From Onchocerca volvulus (taxonomy: Eukaryota; Nematoda; Chromadorea; Rhabditida; Onchocercidae): a stretch of DNA of 64,000 nt. Every line of letters begins with the position of its first letter. Position 1 is the stretch's first letter. This document shows, in pieces, positions 20,562-34,404 of the stretch. Under the pieces are notes generated by a model. It was given only the letters and a program-made list of their open reading frames with translations. It was not told the origin of the DNA and did not search any database. The stretch is taken from assembly GCA_000499405.2 (NCBI GenBank), contig HG738139.1:6100616-6164615 (forward strand), read 5' to 3'. The position numbers and the translations under genes were made by a program.

Positions 20562-23500
20562 TCGAATGCTGCTCGATCACTTCCCTACTATTCAAATCCA
20601 CATTCAAGCATTACAGTTTTTAGCAATTCGAACCTCCGCCTGTTCCCACATGGCACCTGAATTTATCCGATTGACTTATTAAATGTAGTGGCTAGACAAG
20701 AGCAATTAGTAGCATCGTACCTTTGCTCCCTATCATTTCACGAAATCATTCTTATTTTCATATCTCATATTCTACTTACTTTCACTACAACATGCTTTTC
20801 CGTATAGATGCATTGACTGTGCAAAACGATCATCAGATCAAATTCAGGATAGAGGACGTGACCCTTGTGATCTTTGTTTAATTCATGCAGTAATTAACAT
20901 CCAATGATAACTCCATAATTCTTGTGTGAAATTTTCAGAATAAATGCCTCCTGTGCAATTTCACGATAGATTATTAATGCATCGCGAAAAGGCAATTATA
21001 AGCTTCACAGAATTGTTGTGGATGGCTGTTGTTGATTGTTAAGAAACACAACCCAAAGTTTTTCAAGTTATATAAAATCGCTGATCTGATATATGAATTG
21101 ATCCCCATCCTTATCAATGATAATACTCCCACTATTTTTCACACCTATGCATCTATGTAGATAAGCTCGTGCATTCCCTTCCAATTGAAACTAAGCGTAA
21201 TTGTTGCACAGCGATCCTGTGTCATTGTTGCATACCGTGCACACCTTGTGGGATAAAGCCATCGATTCAAAGGGACAACAGGTGGTGCGTGCTACTCATT
21301 GGAACAGTTTAGTGGTGCATCGATTGGTTGTGTCGTTGGTGGATTGTGCAGTGGCAGTGGTGGTCGGTTTGATTCACGGGGAGTGTCACGTACGTTACTA
21401 CACGTACGACGAGTACTACACGAAGCAACTATCAAGCAAGACGGCAATTGGATGTGCAGAAAGTGGAACGAATATCAGATGTACTACATAAATGCGCGAT
21501 ATTTCGTTTGAATTACTCTTTTTGTTGGTTGCATTTAACGCTATCGTTTTTATCATTATAACATGATGTATGATTCGCAAATTATTAATTTTACAACATA
21601 GAGTTCATCCAATCGAGTATTACATGTGAAGTATCATTGTTAAAAAATTGTTAGCGTTCAGTGATGTGGCTTGATGACGTCATTATATGCAAAAGATTCC
21701 ACAGATTAGAGAATATTTAAAATCTTTGCAACAAATTGATAGCATTGAAAAAGCCAGCTTGAAATGGCAGCAGGAGATGAGATTGTTGGAGATCGAATTG
21801 TAGTGAAGGTTGCTTAGACGGTTATGGTTCCACATCTCATGAATCATAGTTCTATAATTGTTGAGGGATATACAAGCATTAGACTTCTTTTCGCAGTGCT
21901 CTGAATTTTTCTTTTGGTTCAGAAACATGAAAACGACTATTTCGTTTCTATTAATTATGCAACATATTTGGAAATGAAGATTCTTCTATTACTTGAATAC
22001 ATTATTATCGTGATATTTTTGGACTGTTTAAATTAAACATCAGAACTGATTCACTTACTGCCTCAATTTTGGTTTGTAATACGACAATGTACCAGTCTTG
22101 TTGGTGTCAAGGAAATTGAGCACTGATAATACTGTTGTGATTGTCATTTCAGCAAATTTATTGCGTGATAAGATAAATTTGGGATCGCTGCATTTACTTC
22201 TTGGTGATTTGTTTTTTAAATCCCAAAAATTTAAATCTTCAACGATTTGGTGACTTCTTTGTGCACCAGATGCGCTAAAAATGTAACTTCACTTATTTGT
22301 AATGAAGTATACCGAAGATGTTGGGTAAGACTTATCAACATAGTTATTGCATTTGTATCTATAAATTGGGTTCGCAGGCCACCATATGAATTGGATATAT
22401 CAAAGCTGGAATTTTCATGAAAAATTTATGTACTGATATATATAAGAGACGCTATGTTCAGTCCATGTTTTTGGAAATATTCCGTTATATAAATGAACAA
22501 AAAGTTGTACTGAATAATTCGCATGAGTAATTTTGCTAGGTTCCTTTTTTTGCTAATGCGTTTTGTTACTGACAAAAACCAGTTTTTTCCGGCAACTTGG
22601 CATCATCGAACGGATTTGTCTTGTTGAAATTCTGTTTTGCGAATGAATGTCTTTGTATGGTGTAGTCTTCAAGAGAATTATGTCCAGTTTGTCATTTCGA
22701 TTATATGGGTAGCTTGGTACCAATCAGAAAGTGTGAAATAAAATTAGGTTGATGAGTTGAGGTTTGATCTCGGAGCAGTTGGTTTTCCAGTGGAATAAAG
22801 TTTGTAATAATAAACAGCTGCATACATGAATCATCTCTGTTTTAAGTGATGTACAGATAAGGTGTATTATCTGCATTATAATTGACTTATTTTTTACATC
22901 GTGTGTTGTCTTCAGCTCCATCCACTTTTTACTTCTAATCATCTGCAAAGATCAGATCTCAACAAAGTAACCTGATTGTATGAGGAAGTTAGGGTACGGG
23001 GTATTAAAGGGAGTAAAAATAGATTGACATATTGCTTGTTGCCTTTTATGGTTCCAAAATCATCCTGTGCAGACTGCATGGGAATAGAAGGAGGGATAGG
23101 GAATGGCTGGCAGCAGTGAAAACCTATTTGGGAGAATATATAAGACGAAAAAAATGTACCAAATGTTACGATTTTTGATATAATTGGTCTCATCGCTGGA
23201 TTTGAACTATTCCTGCGAATAATTCCCGGTTTTTAAATGGAGTTGATTTCTCATCGCGTCATCCTAGGAAAATGAGATATGTCTCTTGAGGAAATTAAAT
23301 CACATTACCTAATTTGTAGTTAAAATGAATCTTGCCAGCAAAAGGCATTTTGGAAAATTTGCAAATGGAAGTCTTGGGCAGAGTTCTGTCGGTCTTTTTT
23401 TTGTGCTGATTATTTTGGAATGTAATTTTCCCATTCTGTTTGTTTTCCTAATAGTGAGTCGGTCTTTCGATCTATAAAGTAATTTAAGTGAAACCGGAAT

Positions 23501-23714
23501 GATTTATGTTTGTGCAAAAAGAGTCTTTTTTTAATTTTAAGCAAGCAATAAATTGCGATTTGGGCCTTCGTTTTAATCAGATGTAATCCTATACAGTTTA
23601 TTTGCTGCGAATAAACGATCTTCCGCTCAATTGCTTTCTCCGTCAACGAAAAATGATATTTGTTGAAGTTTTCAGATTGTGACTGCAAAGAATAGCATTT
23701 GTTTGTTGATAATC
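20562..23714. other. Divergent intergenic region between C1orf131-like and PCF11
   Basis: Three kilobases without a recognised gene. The block at about 21200-21500 is richer in G+C than its surroundings and open in two plus-strand frames (about 96 and 70 codons). It contains repeated CACGTACG and TACTACACG words. I see no family similarity or splice partners there. The rest is AT-rich with short scattered ORFs on both strands. Confidence 0.45.
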
Positions 23715-26700
23715 ATGGCCAAAAATGCAGAAGAAGCTGCACTTGAATATAGGTATGTCTTTATCAAAATTGATTTAGAGTAAATTGCATTTTAATTGAT
23801 TCCGATAATATTATTTGAATAACAAACTGCATTTTCCATTTCATTGCATTTTTCAAGTAGATGTTAACAAACATTTTAAACCTTTCGTACTGCCGTAGTA
23901 ACTGAATAGTTAAGACAGTCATTGTGTTTTTATTGAGTTATTGGTTGATAAAGAGTCAGATTTGTTTCAAGATGGATCTTTTTATTTCATTTTTATATAG
24001 GCAAGCATTGGATGATTTGAAAGACAACAATAAAATGCAGATTAATTTGATGACTATTCTTGCCGATGATTACAATTCGTTTTCGAAGGAAATTGTCGCT
24101 GTTATTGGTCAACAGATTATGAAAGTGGGTAATTCACTTTGGTTTCAAAACTGCAGATGTGTTACTGTTCTATTTCAGAACAACATATAAACTGCAAATT
24201 CATTCATAAATTGTGGCTAAGGATTAGCATAATTCTTTTCTGCGATATTAATGTTTTACCGTTAAATTCTATAATTATTAATAAATATGAGGTCATAAAG
24301 AAGATCAGAAATCTTATCATGTACTTAAGTCAAACATATTATTTTAATCTAGGAATCGAGACAAGTAACACACAATAATCTAAGATAAATCATAGAAGAT
24401 TAATCTTTTGAATATGACCAGTATTAACGTTTTAATTTCAGGTTATACCACCTCAAAAATTGGCTGTGATGTATGTTATGGACTCGATATTGAAAAATGT
24501 AACTGGCGCTGGTAACTACAAAGAGCATATTGAAAAGATTGTGTATAAAATCTTTTTGCATGTTTTTGAAACGGTTCGTTTTTTTTCCATTGTTCATATG
24601 CATCATGTATTAAATATACTTTTTTTTAAAAGATGGATCATTTATGAAAAGGAAGAAAAGGTAGCGGAGTAATAGTTTTTATTTGCAGGGTGATGAAAGG
24701 ACGCGTTTGGCACTGCATAAACTCAGGCAAACTTGGACAGGCATATTTCAACGTTCAACGTTGTATAAAATAGATTTGGCTGTAAACGCAATTGATCCAG
24801 CTTGGCCGATTGTGACTCCACAGCCAGTTAGCACTCCAGTATCTGGACATAGGCCACAACCTGTTGTAATGACATCACACCAGCCTCGAGCAGCGGCAAA
24901 AGTTCATGTCAATCCACACTTTTTACAGAAAAATTCTGTTACAGCTACATCTACTCCTTCTACTGCCACTGCTATTACTACTACTGCTACCAGTGCTACT
25001 GTTGACAACAAATTGGTACATGATTTAATAATACAATGTTTATTATTGCAACAGAATGATTTTGTTATTGTCCATATTACAATTATATCATTTCTAAGCT
25101 TCTGTGGAAATCGGTTTCATTACTTAAAAATAAATATTGTAACGGGTGTCTCATACATCTCAGTTAAAACTTTTTTTCCCATTATCCCCAGAGAGCTTTC
25201 CAGAAAAATTGATGTGTTGTTTACAATCGATCGGTCGTCAACTTTTTGCGGAGAAGTTGGTTCTTCTGATTTGAAAAATTTACACATCTTTTAGCTGTCC
25301 ACAGTGCTAGTTTTGTCGCACAAAATCACTGATTTAATTTGAAAACGGATTTGATGGTGTTTTGCTACGCTTGTTCTTCTCTGCATTGTATCGACTGGCT
25401 TTTTCGGTTAATTATCTTTTCTAGGAGTTTTCCGGAAAAGTTAGTTGTTCCAGAAGTACATTTTTAAGAAATGTTATGGATAAATATGTTTTATCATTGG
25501 AACTGAATTACCTGTACAATTGATTCATAGATCCAGTCAGAATCCGGCGACAAAAAGATCGAGGAGTATAACAGGAGCAAGAGGTAGTTTTTTTAAATGT
25601 TATTGTGTTCGTAATGATTTTGTTTCAGCAAATGAGCAGTGAGAAGAAAAAGATAGGTTTGGACCCGAGATTGATGAAACATTCTGATGGAGTGGCAGCT
25701 GGTAGACCGGTGCCGTTGGTTGCAGCTCGGCCAGAAAATGTCATCGTCAAGCAGGAACCAATGTAAATTTTCTTTACTGATCTTTAAAGTCCACATAAAT
25801 GGAAGATTATTAATAGTCTATTTCGATGAGGAAACAGCATTTACATTTCTTATAGGTGTATATGTTCCGGAATGGCGTCATTTTTGCTGTACTTCGATCA
25901 AACATTTAGACTTAGATTAGAAAAGTTTATGTATAGTATACATTGAAATCTGCTTGTTCATATGTCAGGCATTTTTATAGGCAGCATACAACTGTTATTT
26001 TTATTCTTAAAAGCAGAAGATCATCAAATGTCACAATTTTTATATACCTGACTTAACTACCGATCACTTTATGATTTCGATCTCTTAGACCTCTCCATTT
26101 TTACTTTGAGTGGATTGTCAGTAACAAAATCTTAGAATACTATTTTATTTGCTGTTGCAGCGATAACAATGATGTTGATGAAAGATTAAATGCACAACAG
26201 ACTGGAAACCTATTGGAGAATGCATGTGCTCGGAATTTCGGGCACAGGTAGATGCCATTTTATCTCATAGAAAAAGTAAAATTGACTAATTAAAAGTTCG
26301 TCAGTTTTCTAACCTGTAAACATTGCAATACATCCAACATTACTGATTATCTTTATATTTTGATCTTTGCAATCTGAAAAAGAAGAAAATAAGAAATAAT
26401 GAAGTGAATAGAAGAAGCAAGAAAATGGAAAAAAAAATGAAAAAGAAAATTAAAATGAATCTGAAGAATTGAAATTGGCCCCAGCAGAATCTATCTTATC
26501 AATTTTGCTTTCCTGTTGCTTATGGATTTTATCGAATTACCAATAGTGAAATGGAAGTTATTGGATTTAGCACAATGAGCTTTTCAGTGTAAAAGTCCTG
26601 ACTGTGACTCTTTTGTATTATTTGAGAAATATTTAGAACTTTTGCAGGCATTATCTTTCAGATGCGCTGTTATCTTTTTTGTCCTTTTGCCTTCTCATAA

Positions 26701-29700
26701 TTTGCTGTTACCATTTTTGTGTGCGAAAATCATTAGTTTCCAATCTCATAATATTTTACAATGACTCTATCTTCTTTAATTTTAAAATGATGAGGTCCGC
26801 TGGTGCAAGTTTTGTCGTAATCTTTAATGTTGAACTTGGATCTTATAAAATTTGCTTCATCCATTTCATTTTTTCTCAAACAACAATTTTATTGTACCAT
26901 TTTGTAGAAAAGAACAAGAATTCGGCGGGCGTTCACCAAACGACATAAAACGTAAGTCTCCATCATGTGTCTCAGATTTGGAAACAGTGGAGAAAAAACC
27001 TCGTATACATACGTCACCTCAAGACAGAGATCGTCGTACGAATTCACCTTCAACATCTTCCTCTATAATACGTCCAACAAACGATCTCGGTTCTCATGCT
27101 TTCATTACAACCGCACGACGTGCACAAGCAGCTTCCAGTACAAGCACGATTACAGCTCCCACCGCTCCAGTCATGGTTCCAGTTTCTGGACCATTAATTT
27201 TGCCTGCTATTCCATCTACCTCAGGTCCATTACCATTCTTACCACCTATAATGCCAACCGTACCGTTGTCAGTGGCAGTTCCCAATATGACTTCAATTCT
27301 AGCAGGTCCTTCCATAATATCCTCTACAAATACGCAAGACTTAATACGAACCGACCCAAACCATGTAGCACCGATCATCAATAATGAAACTCCGAAACTA
27401 GAAGGTATCCCAGCAAATAACAGAATATTTGTGGATGGTCGGGCCTACGAAGTTTCATACATTAATGATGTACCAGTCATCGAACGGAATGGTTTGCCAC
27501 ATAGGTTTGTGTTTGTACAACTTTTTTTAATTCGAAATGTAATCTAGGTCTTTCAATAGTTTTATTCTTATTTAGGATTTATTTTACGGGTGTGCCACGC
27601 AATGTAATCATTGATGGTGTCGCTTACCAGCTAGCATTTGGTGAAGAGAAAAGAGTGATAATTGATGGCGAGGAGCACGTTTTAAGGTAAATTTTCCGAA
27701 TGACCTTATTATATATCACTAGATTAAAAACTTTTCGTACAATAAAAATCATTTTAATTCTTGTCCTACTTACTGTTATTGAACAATGTAATCTTTTAAC
27801 TGTCACTTTGCATATCATGTAATTCAAGCCATCGATAATTTATCTTCTGATTGGATTTAGAGAATATTTTCAAGGAATGAAGCTTTTTCACGTTATAGAT
27901 TTGGAGCACCGTCGCGTGAATTATATATGGGAACGTATCCATTCAAAGGTGCATTTGGTGGCCCACCAATCTTTGCTACTATCAATGGAGTACGTCATGA
28001 AATACGGTATGTAATATAGTTACTTTTTAAAGTTTTGTACATTTGAGTAAATGTTTTTTTTTTTTTTTTAAGTAAAGTAAATATTTCTGTTTTTTGTTGA
28101 TGCACTAGAAGCTTTTGCAGGTTGGGTGGACCTCCGCCAGAAGTTAAAATTGAGCCTGATCCATGTTATGAACTATTGCGATATATGTCGCATACAGGAG
28201 TTGAGGGGTCAAATAAAACTACAGGTTTTAATTTTTTTTTTCTCATTTCCCCTGTATTTTTCTGGTGTGAGGAGGAAAGAATTGGCATAATTGATCCATA
28301 TTTTGGTTCGCTAATTTTTGGGACATATATAAGGATTCTTGCACTTTCTTTAATAATTTTTAGTATTTTTTAGCTCCTAGTGGAACTGAACCGCAAGCAC
28401 CGGTTGATGTTAAGAGTTTGCTTGCCAAACTGCAGCGTACTGGGATTCTTTCTGCACTGAACGCAAATAACAGAAGAGATGAAACAGGAGGAGATTCACC
28501 CAATCGATCGATTACACCACCTATTCCTTCTGAACATCGTGGTGAGGTAACCGAAAGGCTGCCAAAACCACCAACTGATCTTAAATCTTTCTCGATGCGT
28601 GCTCTTAGAATGTTAGTTCTCAATTTTCGATCAGTTTTCCTGAAGTTTAAGTAACTAAAAATTAGTTTTTAAGTAATTTAAAAAAAAATAATTCGTAATG
28701 GATTGTCATTGTGTATTTTGTTTCAGACGGTATTCGTCTGTTGTGGAAAGCCTTCATCAGAAAAGACGTCTTTGTCCTAACTGCGGTTTGCGATTTAGTG
28801 AACTGAAAGGTGAAAGATACCAGCAGCATCTTGACTGGCATTTTCGTGAAAATCTAAGATCAAATGAAAGCTCTCGTTGCCGTGATTGGTACTTACCAAG
28901 TGATGTAAGTCTTTTGCAGTTTCGCGGTTTTCCATAGATTTCATTTAAATTATCGGTTCTAATTTCCACACTTTTTCAATTCTTGTTTGATAAAGAGTAG
29001 TAACATTTGATGATTGAACTTCATTACATCAGTATGTGGTACGCATTTCTGGAATTTTTCAACCTATGACAAACAGGTAAGGAATTCAGAAAAATAAAAA
29101 TAATATCGGTTTTGTTTTGTTTATTCTAGGAATGGTATGAATTTAGTGAGCAAGAGGAATTAACAGCATCTACATCAGCAACTCGTCTCGCTGGTAAATA
29201 AATCGCTTTTTTTATAATAAGATCCGTTTTACTGCTCTTCATGGAATTTTGAGGACAGAAAGATATTTTATGGTGTAATTATTAATTACGTATTTTAATG
29301 GTTAAATGTTTAATTATAGTAATTAAATCGAAAAAATGTAAACAGAAAAATTTTTCAAATATTTTGTTCATAGGTAGTGGATCTAATGATGCAACAAAGG
29401 ATACAAATAAGGGAACGTATAGCGTACCATCTGATTCCGTTCCATCTAAGGTAATTATTTTGGTTAATTTTGAGATTTACTGAAATGATTTCATTTATTC
29501 AAACAAATAATATCAGGGCATTTTAAAATGAAATTCAGTCTTATTTGAACATTTAGGAATGTGGTGTATGTAAAGAGAAATTCGAAGAATACTGGGACGA
29601 AGATGATGATGTATGGAAACTTCGAGATTGTATGCTTGACCAAGATGGCAGAGTGAGTTTTATTTGTTGTCACTTGAAATAAATTTTTGGAAGTCGATTT

Positions 29701-29901
29701 TTCTCTCTAATTCGTCATTAAAAAGATAATCAGTTATTTGCATCATCTTTTTTGCAGACATTCCACCCAGGTTGTATATTAGATGCATCAGCCATCCGAA
29801 TACCAGAAGAGGATAGCCCGAGTGAAGAAGAACAAAGTGATAAGTTGTCATTCCTGAAATCTTTGAAATTAAAGAAAGATTTTTCTTCTATGAATAGTTG
29901 A
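23715..29901 (+). CDS. pcf-11: PCF11, cleavage and polyadenylation factor (CFII subunit)
   Basis: Sixteen exons: 23715-23752, 24001-24124, 24442-24573, 24689-25015, 25629-25762, 26161-26247, 26908-27504, 27576-27686, 27899-28006, 28121-28224, 28374-28611, 28727-28904, 29130-29193, 29374-29450, 29557-29652 and 29758-29901. They total 2559 nt (852 residues). An N-terminal CID (about residues 8-135; MYVMDSILKNV, VYKIFLHVFE) binds the phosphorylated Pol II tail. A Pro/Ser/Thr-rich middle follows, then FGAPSREL, FGGPP and LGGPPPEVKIEPDP repeats typical of Pcf11. Two zinc fingers flank the Clp1-binding region: CPNCGLRF with HLDWH, and CGVCKEKFEEYWDEDDD with HPGC. The protein works in nuclear mRNA 3'-end formation and termination. 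An extra small exon at 25531-25583 can be spliced in if the acceptor at 25640 is used, so a second isoform is possible. Confidence 0.93.
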
Positions 29902-30869
29902 TCAGTGCACATACACACACACATATATATATATGTACAGAACGTAACACAGTTACACACTTGTTTGTGGATACACAATACACTAATTTAATATGTCCGA
30001 GGCTTTCTTCCAGGTTTGAAGATTTGGCGCATTTACTGTTTCATTTATTTTGATTTCATCGAGAAAAAATAAAATTTCTTTGATTTTGTCGCTGTTGCAT
30101 CATATTATTTTCTGACTGATAGCAATTGTTTTCGCTCTAAAACTGCTCTGGTTATTTAACTTCTTTCCTTTCGTTTTATGGCTGTTGTTTGCGGTTTTTT
30201 CTCCAAAAATAAATTTTAGTTAAAAGAAGCCAGTATTGTGTTGTGCAATAAAGAGATTGCGGGTGAAGTCTGCAGTAAGCTTACTTCTGAATTTATGTTC
30301 TGTAAGATACTTGTGATTCGAACGGATGTGGCTGAAATGTTTAATACATGACGATGTGCAAAATCTTTGTATTTCACTAACATTCCAGTCATAGAGTTTC
30401 ATGCAGTGGTATTTAAATGGAATGGGTTTTATGAAAGATTTATTCGGCTGGAGGAAGCATTTTTTGTTTTCGTTTTTTAAATTGAGTTCTGCTTGCGTAT
30501 GATTATTATAAATTAGTACTAATTCGACTTCTGTTATGAGTTAACTAAGGGAGACAGTTTTATATTTGTTTGATGAAGAGAAATAAAAAGTCATTTCATC
30601 CTGACTGACAGCATACAGTGACTGGTAACTGAAATCATAATTTTAATTTAGGTATGATGTAGATTTTCTTTAGTTGTTAACTAGGAAATGGACTGAGAAG
30701 AAGGACTAGGTTGTGTCGGCATTTTCATTGGAATTTGAATAAAATTATCGGAAAGATTCTTTCACTTCTTATTTATTTTCTACATTATACCTCAAGGATT
30801 ATTTTTTCATGATTCTATCAGATCGGAAATTTAAATTCTATTATTTTCGGAGTGGCTTATTTGCAAAAG
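29902..30869. other. PCF11 3' region and TFIIH p34 5' flank
   Basis: Holds the microsatellite and an AATAAA hexamer at 30068-30073, the likely PCF11 poly-A signal. No further gene seen. It ends in the acceptor-like TTTGCAAAAG just before the ATG at 30870. Confidence 0.5.
29911..29935. repeat. (AC)n(AT)n microsatellite in the PCF11 3' region
   Basis: A short run of AC dinucleotides passes directly into AT dinucleotides, starting about 10 nt after the PCF11 stop codon. Confidence 0.85.
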
Positions 30870-33480
30870 ATGACTTGTCTATCCATTGTGATTGATTGTG
30901 ATGCTCGCCATTGGGGTGAATTGACCGAGAAGGAAAACAATGAGAATATGATTTGTACGCTGATCAATTCTATTACGTCTTATACAACAGCACACATGTC
31001 ACTTTCTGCGGCGAATCGTATAATCATCATCGGTGCTGATAGTGCACTTTCGGAACCAACTATCTATGCTACAAATGCATCAACAGATGTTAGTTTTCAA
31101 AGAAATTTGTTCAGATTTCAATAATGGAACGGAAATTGATAGTTACGCTTCGTATTATCTGGTAGGATCAATAATAGAATAATGATCCTTTTAATACATT
31201 ATACGTTATTAATTTAATTATTTGAGTTATTAATTTAATTATTTATTATATTCATTTAATTATTTTAAAAATTTCATTACTGGTAATGTCATTTTAAGTC
31301 ATTCTATAAGTATGTTTAGAAAAGAGGAGAGGGTCATGAGGATAATCCTTGATCAATGAAACAGTAATCGGGCGATCAAAGAAATATAAACTATTCGTAA
31401 AGCTTTGGTAATGAGCACAAAATATCACGTGAGAATAGTGAAGGAGCATGATAACAACTAGGATTTGCAGCTTTTGTAGAATGAACACTCAAAATTCAAT
31501 TAGAAATGTTGCACTTTTTATTTAGATAGATATGAATTCAGCAGTAAAAACAGCTATACGAAATGCTCTCAAAAAATCAGCTTCCTCAACAAATACAACA
31601 GATTCAGCCGTTTTTGCACCTGCTATTGCTGTTGCTATTTGTCGTACGTTTAATTTATTTATTAGGAGCTATTGAGATTTTCATCCTCAAAAATTTATTT
31701 TTCGTTTGATGAGTTCAGTTGATTTATTTTACTGAATTATTTGCTAAGTTGTAACTTTATTTCTTGATGTCTCTTAACCGAGATTGATTTGCTACTTTTG
31801 AGAAATTTCGTAATATCACTACTTTGATTTTTGATGCTTTTTTGTTAGTAGCTATTTCAGTACACATCCATCTACAAATTTTAATGGCACGGAATACCAT
31901 CCTGTCTGATTTTGATAGCACACCTGAATAACATCAAGTATTAATTCGAGTCTTACTTTAGTCTACTGATGTTTTCACAACGTCAACATAAGTTAATAAA
32001 GCTTGTGTTTTTAATAGAAATAAGAAAGCTGTGGTAATTCATTTACTTGTGGGAATGCTCTAGAAAGGCAAATGTTTATTTTAAGAATGATCACACTATT
32101 TTAAATGATATTTCTTCTCCAGATATCTGTCGTTACAAGAATGAAATTGACAACGGAGATGGACGCATTCTTGTTATCAACATTGGTAACGATTTCCTTC
32201 GAGAGCATAATATTTTAATGAATATCTTCTTCGCTGCTCATAAGCAGAATATTCTCATTGATGTGGCCAATATTGGTTAGTTTTCTCGTTTCAACTATTA
32301 ATTTAAGTAAGATTAAGAATAGAGCAAATATGCAGCGCTGGCTTAAAATACTGGACATTACTAGTAGCATGGAAATGTTGGAGGAATACTGCATTATATA
32401 AATTTTTGAAGAATCTATTTTACGATAACGAAAATTCGGTCCTTTTATACTCTAATTGTTAAAATTATTATCGTTAATTATTTCTAAAAATCTTGATCAT
32501 GCATAATGAGAAATCACTTTTTTCTTCGAAATTACTTTTTTAAATTGAATTTAGGGATTCTGCATAAGGATAAATGTTCTATTTCCATGCAAAAGCAATA
32601 AACCAGTTAATTTTCCAGATTATAATTTATCATAAATTGAGAATAATAAAATAGTTCCTTCTAACATCTTAACTAAAATATTAATAATCTGAATTATTTT
32701 AGGTGAAACATCGCCAATTTTGCAACAGGCAAGCGATATCACTGGTGGTACTTACTTAAATGTTAAAAAACCGAGGCAGTTGCTGCAATACACAATGGTT
32801 AGTATCGTAAATTGTCCTATTTTTTTTTTTGATAGAAGACTATCTTCTGAAAAAATTAAGTAAATCATTTGTGAACATTTCTCCTAAAATTGATTAGAAC
32901 ATTGGAAAGATTAGAAGAGTTAAGGTAGTTCGGTTATATCAATCTGAGATTGGAAAAAAAGACGGTTTGAGCAGTCTTTCACAATTCATAAACATCAAAT
33001 GTTTCTTATGTTGTAGTGTTTTATGCTTGGAAAGGCATCATTGCGATCAGCATTTCCATCACCTTCATCATCGACCTCAGTGGATTATCGAGCTAGCTGC
33101 CATTGCCATGGTGTTCCAGTAAGTATTGGATGGGTATGCTCCGTATGTCTTTCAGTTCAATGTCACTTCAGTCCAATCTGTCCCGCATGCAAGTCAGTTC
33201 ATGTTATAGTTTTATTTTTTATAAAAGAAGTGAATATTGAGAGGCAATCAATGCATATGTGAATTTAAGGCACCGATAATTGAAACCACTAATTTATGCG
33301 AGTGTGAAATAATTAAATAGTAATTGAATATTACGATCTTTAATATATTTTGAATAAATAAAAACAATGCGTTAGCACTAACAAATTATCTGAATAATAG
33401 AAAACTACATATTTATAATTCTTAGGGTTCCTGAAGAGAACAAAATTTTTAGTAATCCGTCAATATTTGTGCAAACTTGA
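30870..33480 (+). CDS. TFIIH subunit p34 (GTF2H3/Tfb4)
   Basis: Six exons, 30870-31088, 31526-31643, 32123-32275, 32703-32797, 33017-33192 and 33426-33480, join to 816 nt (271 residues; human protein about 308). A von Willebrand A-like fold opens with TCLSIVIDCDARHWGE. It continues with RIIIIGADSA, GRILVINIGND and QNILIDVANIG, then LQQASDITGGTYLNVKKP. A cysteine-rich C4-type zinc module closes the protein: CHCHG, WVCSVC, CHFSPICPACK. p34 is a core TFIIH subunit that pairs with p44, acting in Pol II initiation and nucleotide excision repair. The start follows an acceptor-like AAAAG; the in-frame GTG at 30852 is not used in my model. The last exon (18 codons, VPEENKIF...) is the weakest part. 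It converges on the VKOR gene with 98 nt between stop codons. Confidence 0.9.
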
Positions 33481-33578
33481 TATTCTGGAATTTACAGCAC
33501 AGTATTCAAAATTTCAACTCTTGCGAGAAGGGGACGGAAAAAACGACGCGAAAAGAATTGAAAACAAACGTAAGAAGG

Positions 33579-34404
33579 TTATGATCTCTTTTTATTATAA
33601 ATCGAATTATGATCCAAAACGGGATGTTTCTGGAATGAAAAATAAAGCAACAATGCATTAATGACGTAATTGCATACACAAACCGCACAAACTGTGCGCA
33701 AATAAATGAGAATAAAAAAGAGGTATATTGATAATAAGTTCGCGAATACCAATAATATCTGCGATAGCTTCCTCGCCCAAGAACAATGGATGAATTGTAG
33801 TAGAAATATGAAAGTATAAAAAAGACAACCGTAAACTGGATTTTTCTGAAATAATTTTAGTTGATCATGCATCATATGTTTTTGAGATAAAGTAGATCTA
33901 TCACAGCTGGAATTCTTATTTTTTTAAGTTCGATTTTGTTATAAGTAGCAAAATAAACTTTTGTCGTATCGGTATCATGTAGATTATTGCGTATTTTCAC
34001 GCATATCTTTATTAGTATTCGAAATTTATGCACTCATATTAACTTCTTACATTTGGTCAGAATGGAAGTTAATGAGTTAAATCTTGTGTCATAATTCCAA
34101 ATTTTTATTAATCTTCAAATACTGACTTCTTTTATCCTTCCCAATGTCTATTTTATTGACTTACTTGGGTTAATGTATGATCAGCTCCAAAAATAAATGA
34201 TGTAACTCCGAAACCTTTGGCAAACGGTGAACGAAAAGTTTTCGAGCAACTAACATAATAAGCTATATCACACACTGGCTGATAATTGATGTCATTATCT
34301 AAATTATGTTGCACGTACAATGCATAGACTGATATGGCTAGGCCCATAAATGATAAAGCGGCACAGATGTAATTTGAAACTGGCGAATATAATCCATTTG
34401 CCAT
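33579..34404 (-). CDS. Vitamin K epoxide reductase (VKOR) homologue
   Basis: Two exons, 34165-34404 and 33579-33845, join in phase 0 to 507 nt (168 residues, close to human VKORC1 at 163). It is a multi-pass ER membrane protein. Hydrophobic segments lie at about residues 11-31, 84-100, 107-128 and 132-150. The redox cysteines are all present: C45 and C53 in the luminal loop (PVCDIAYYVSCSKTF), and the CxxC centre C133-A-V-C136. The GFG motif after the first cysteine pair is kept. VKOR regenerates vitamin K quinone or hydroquinone and can support disulphide formation. No vitamin-K-dependent carboxylase is visible here. It is divergent from the small membrane-protein gene at 35054 and convergent with TFIIH p34. 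Confidence 0.92.
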
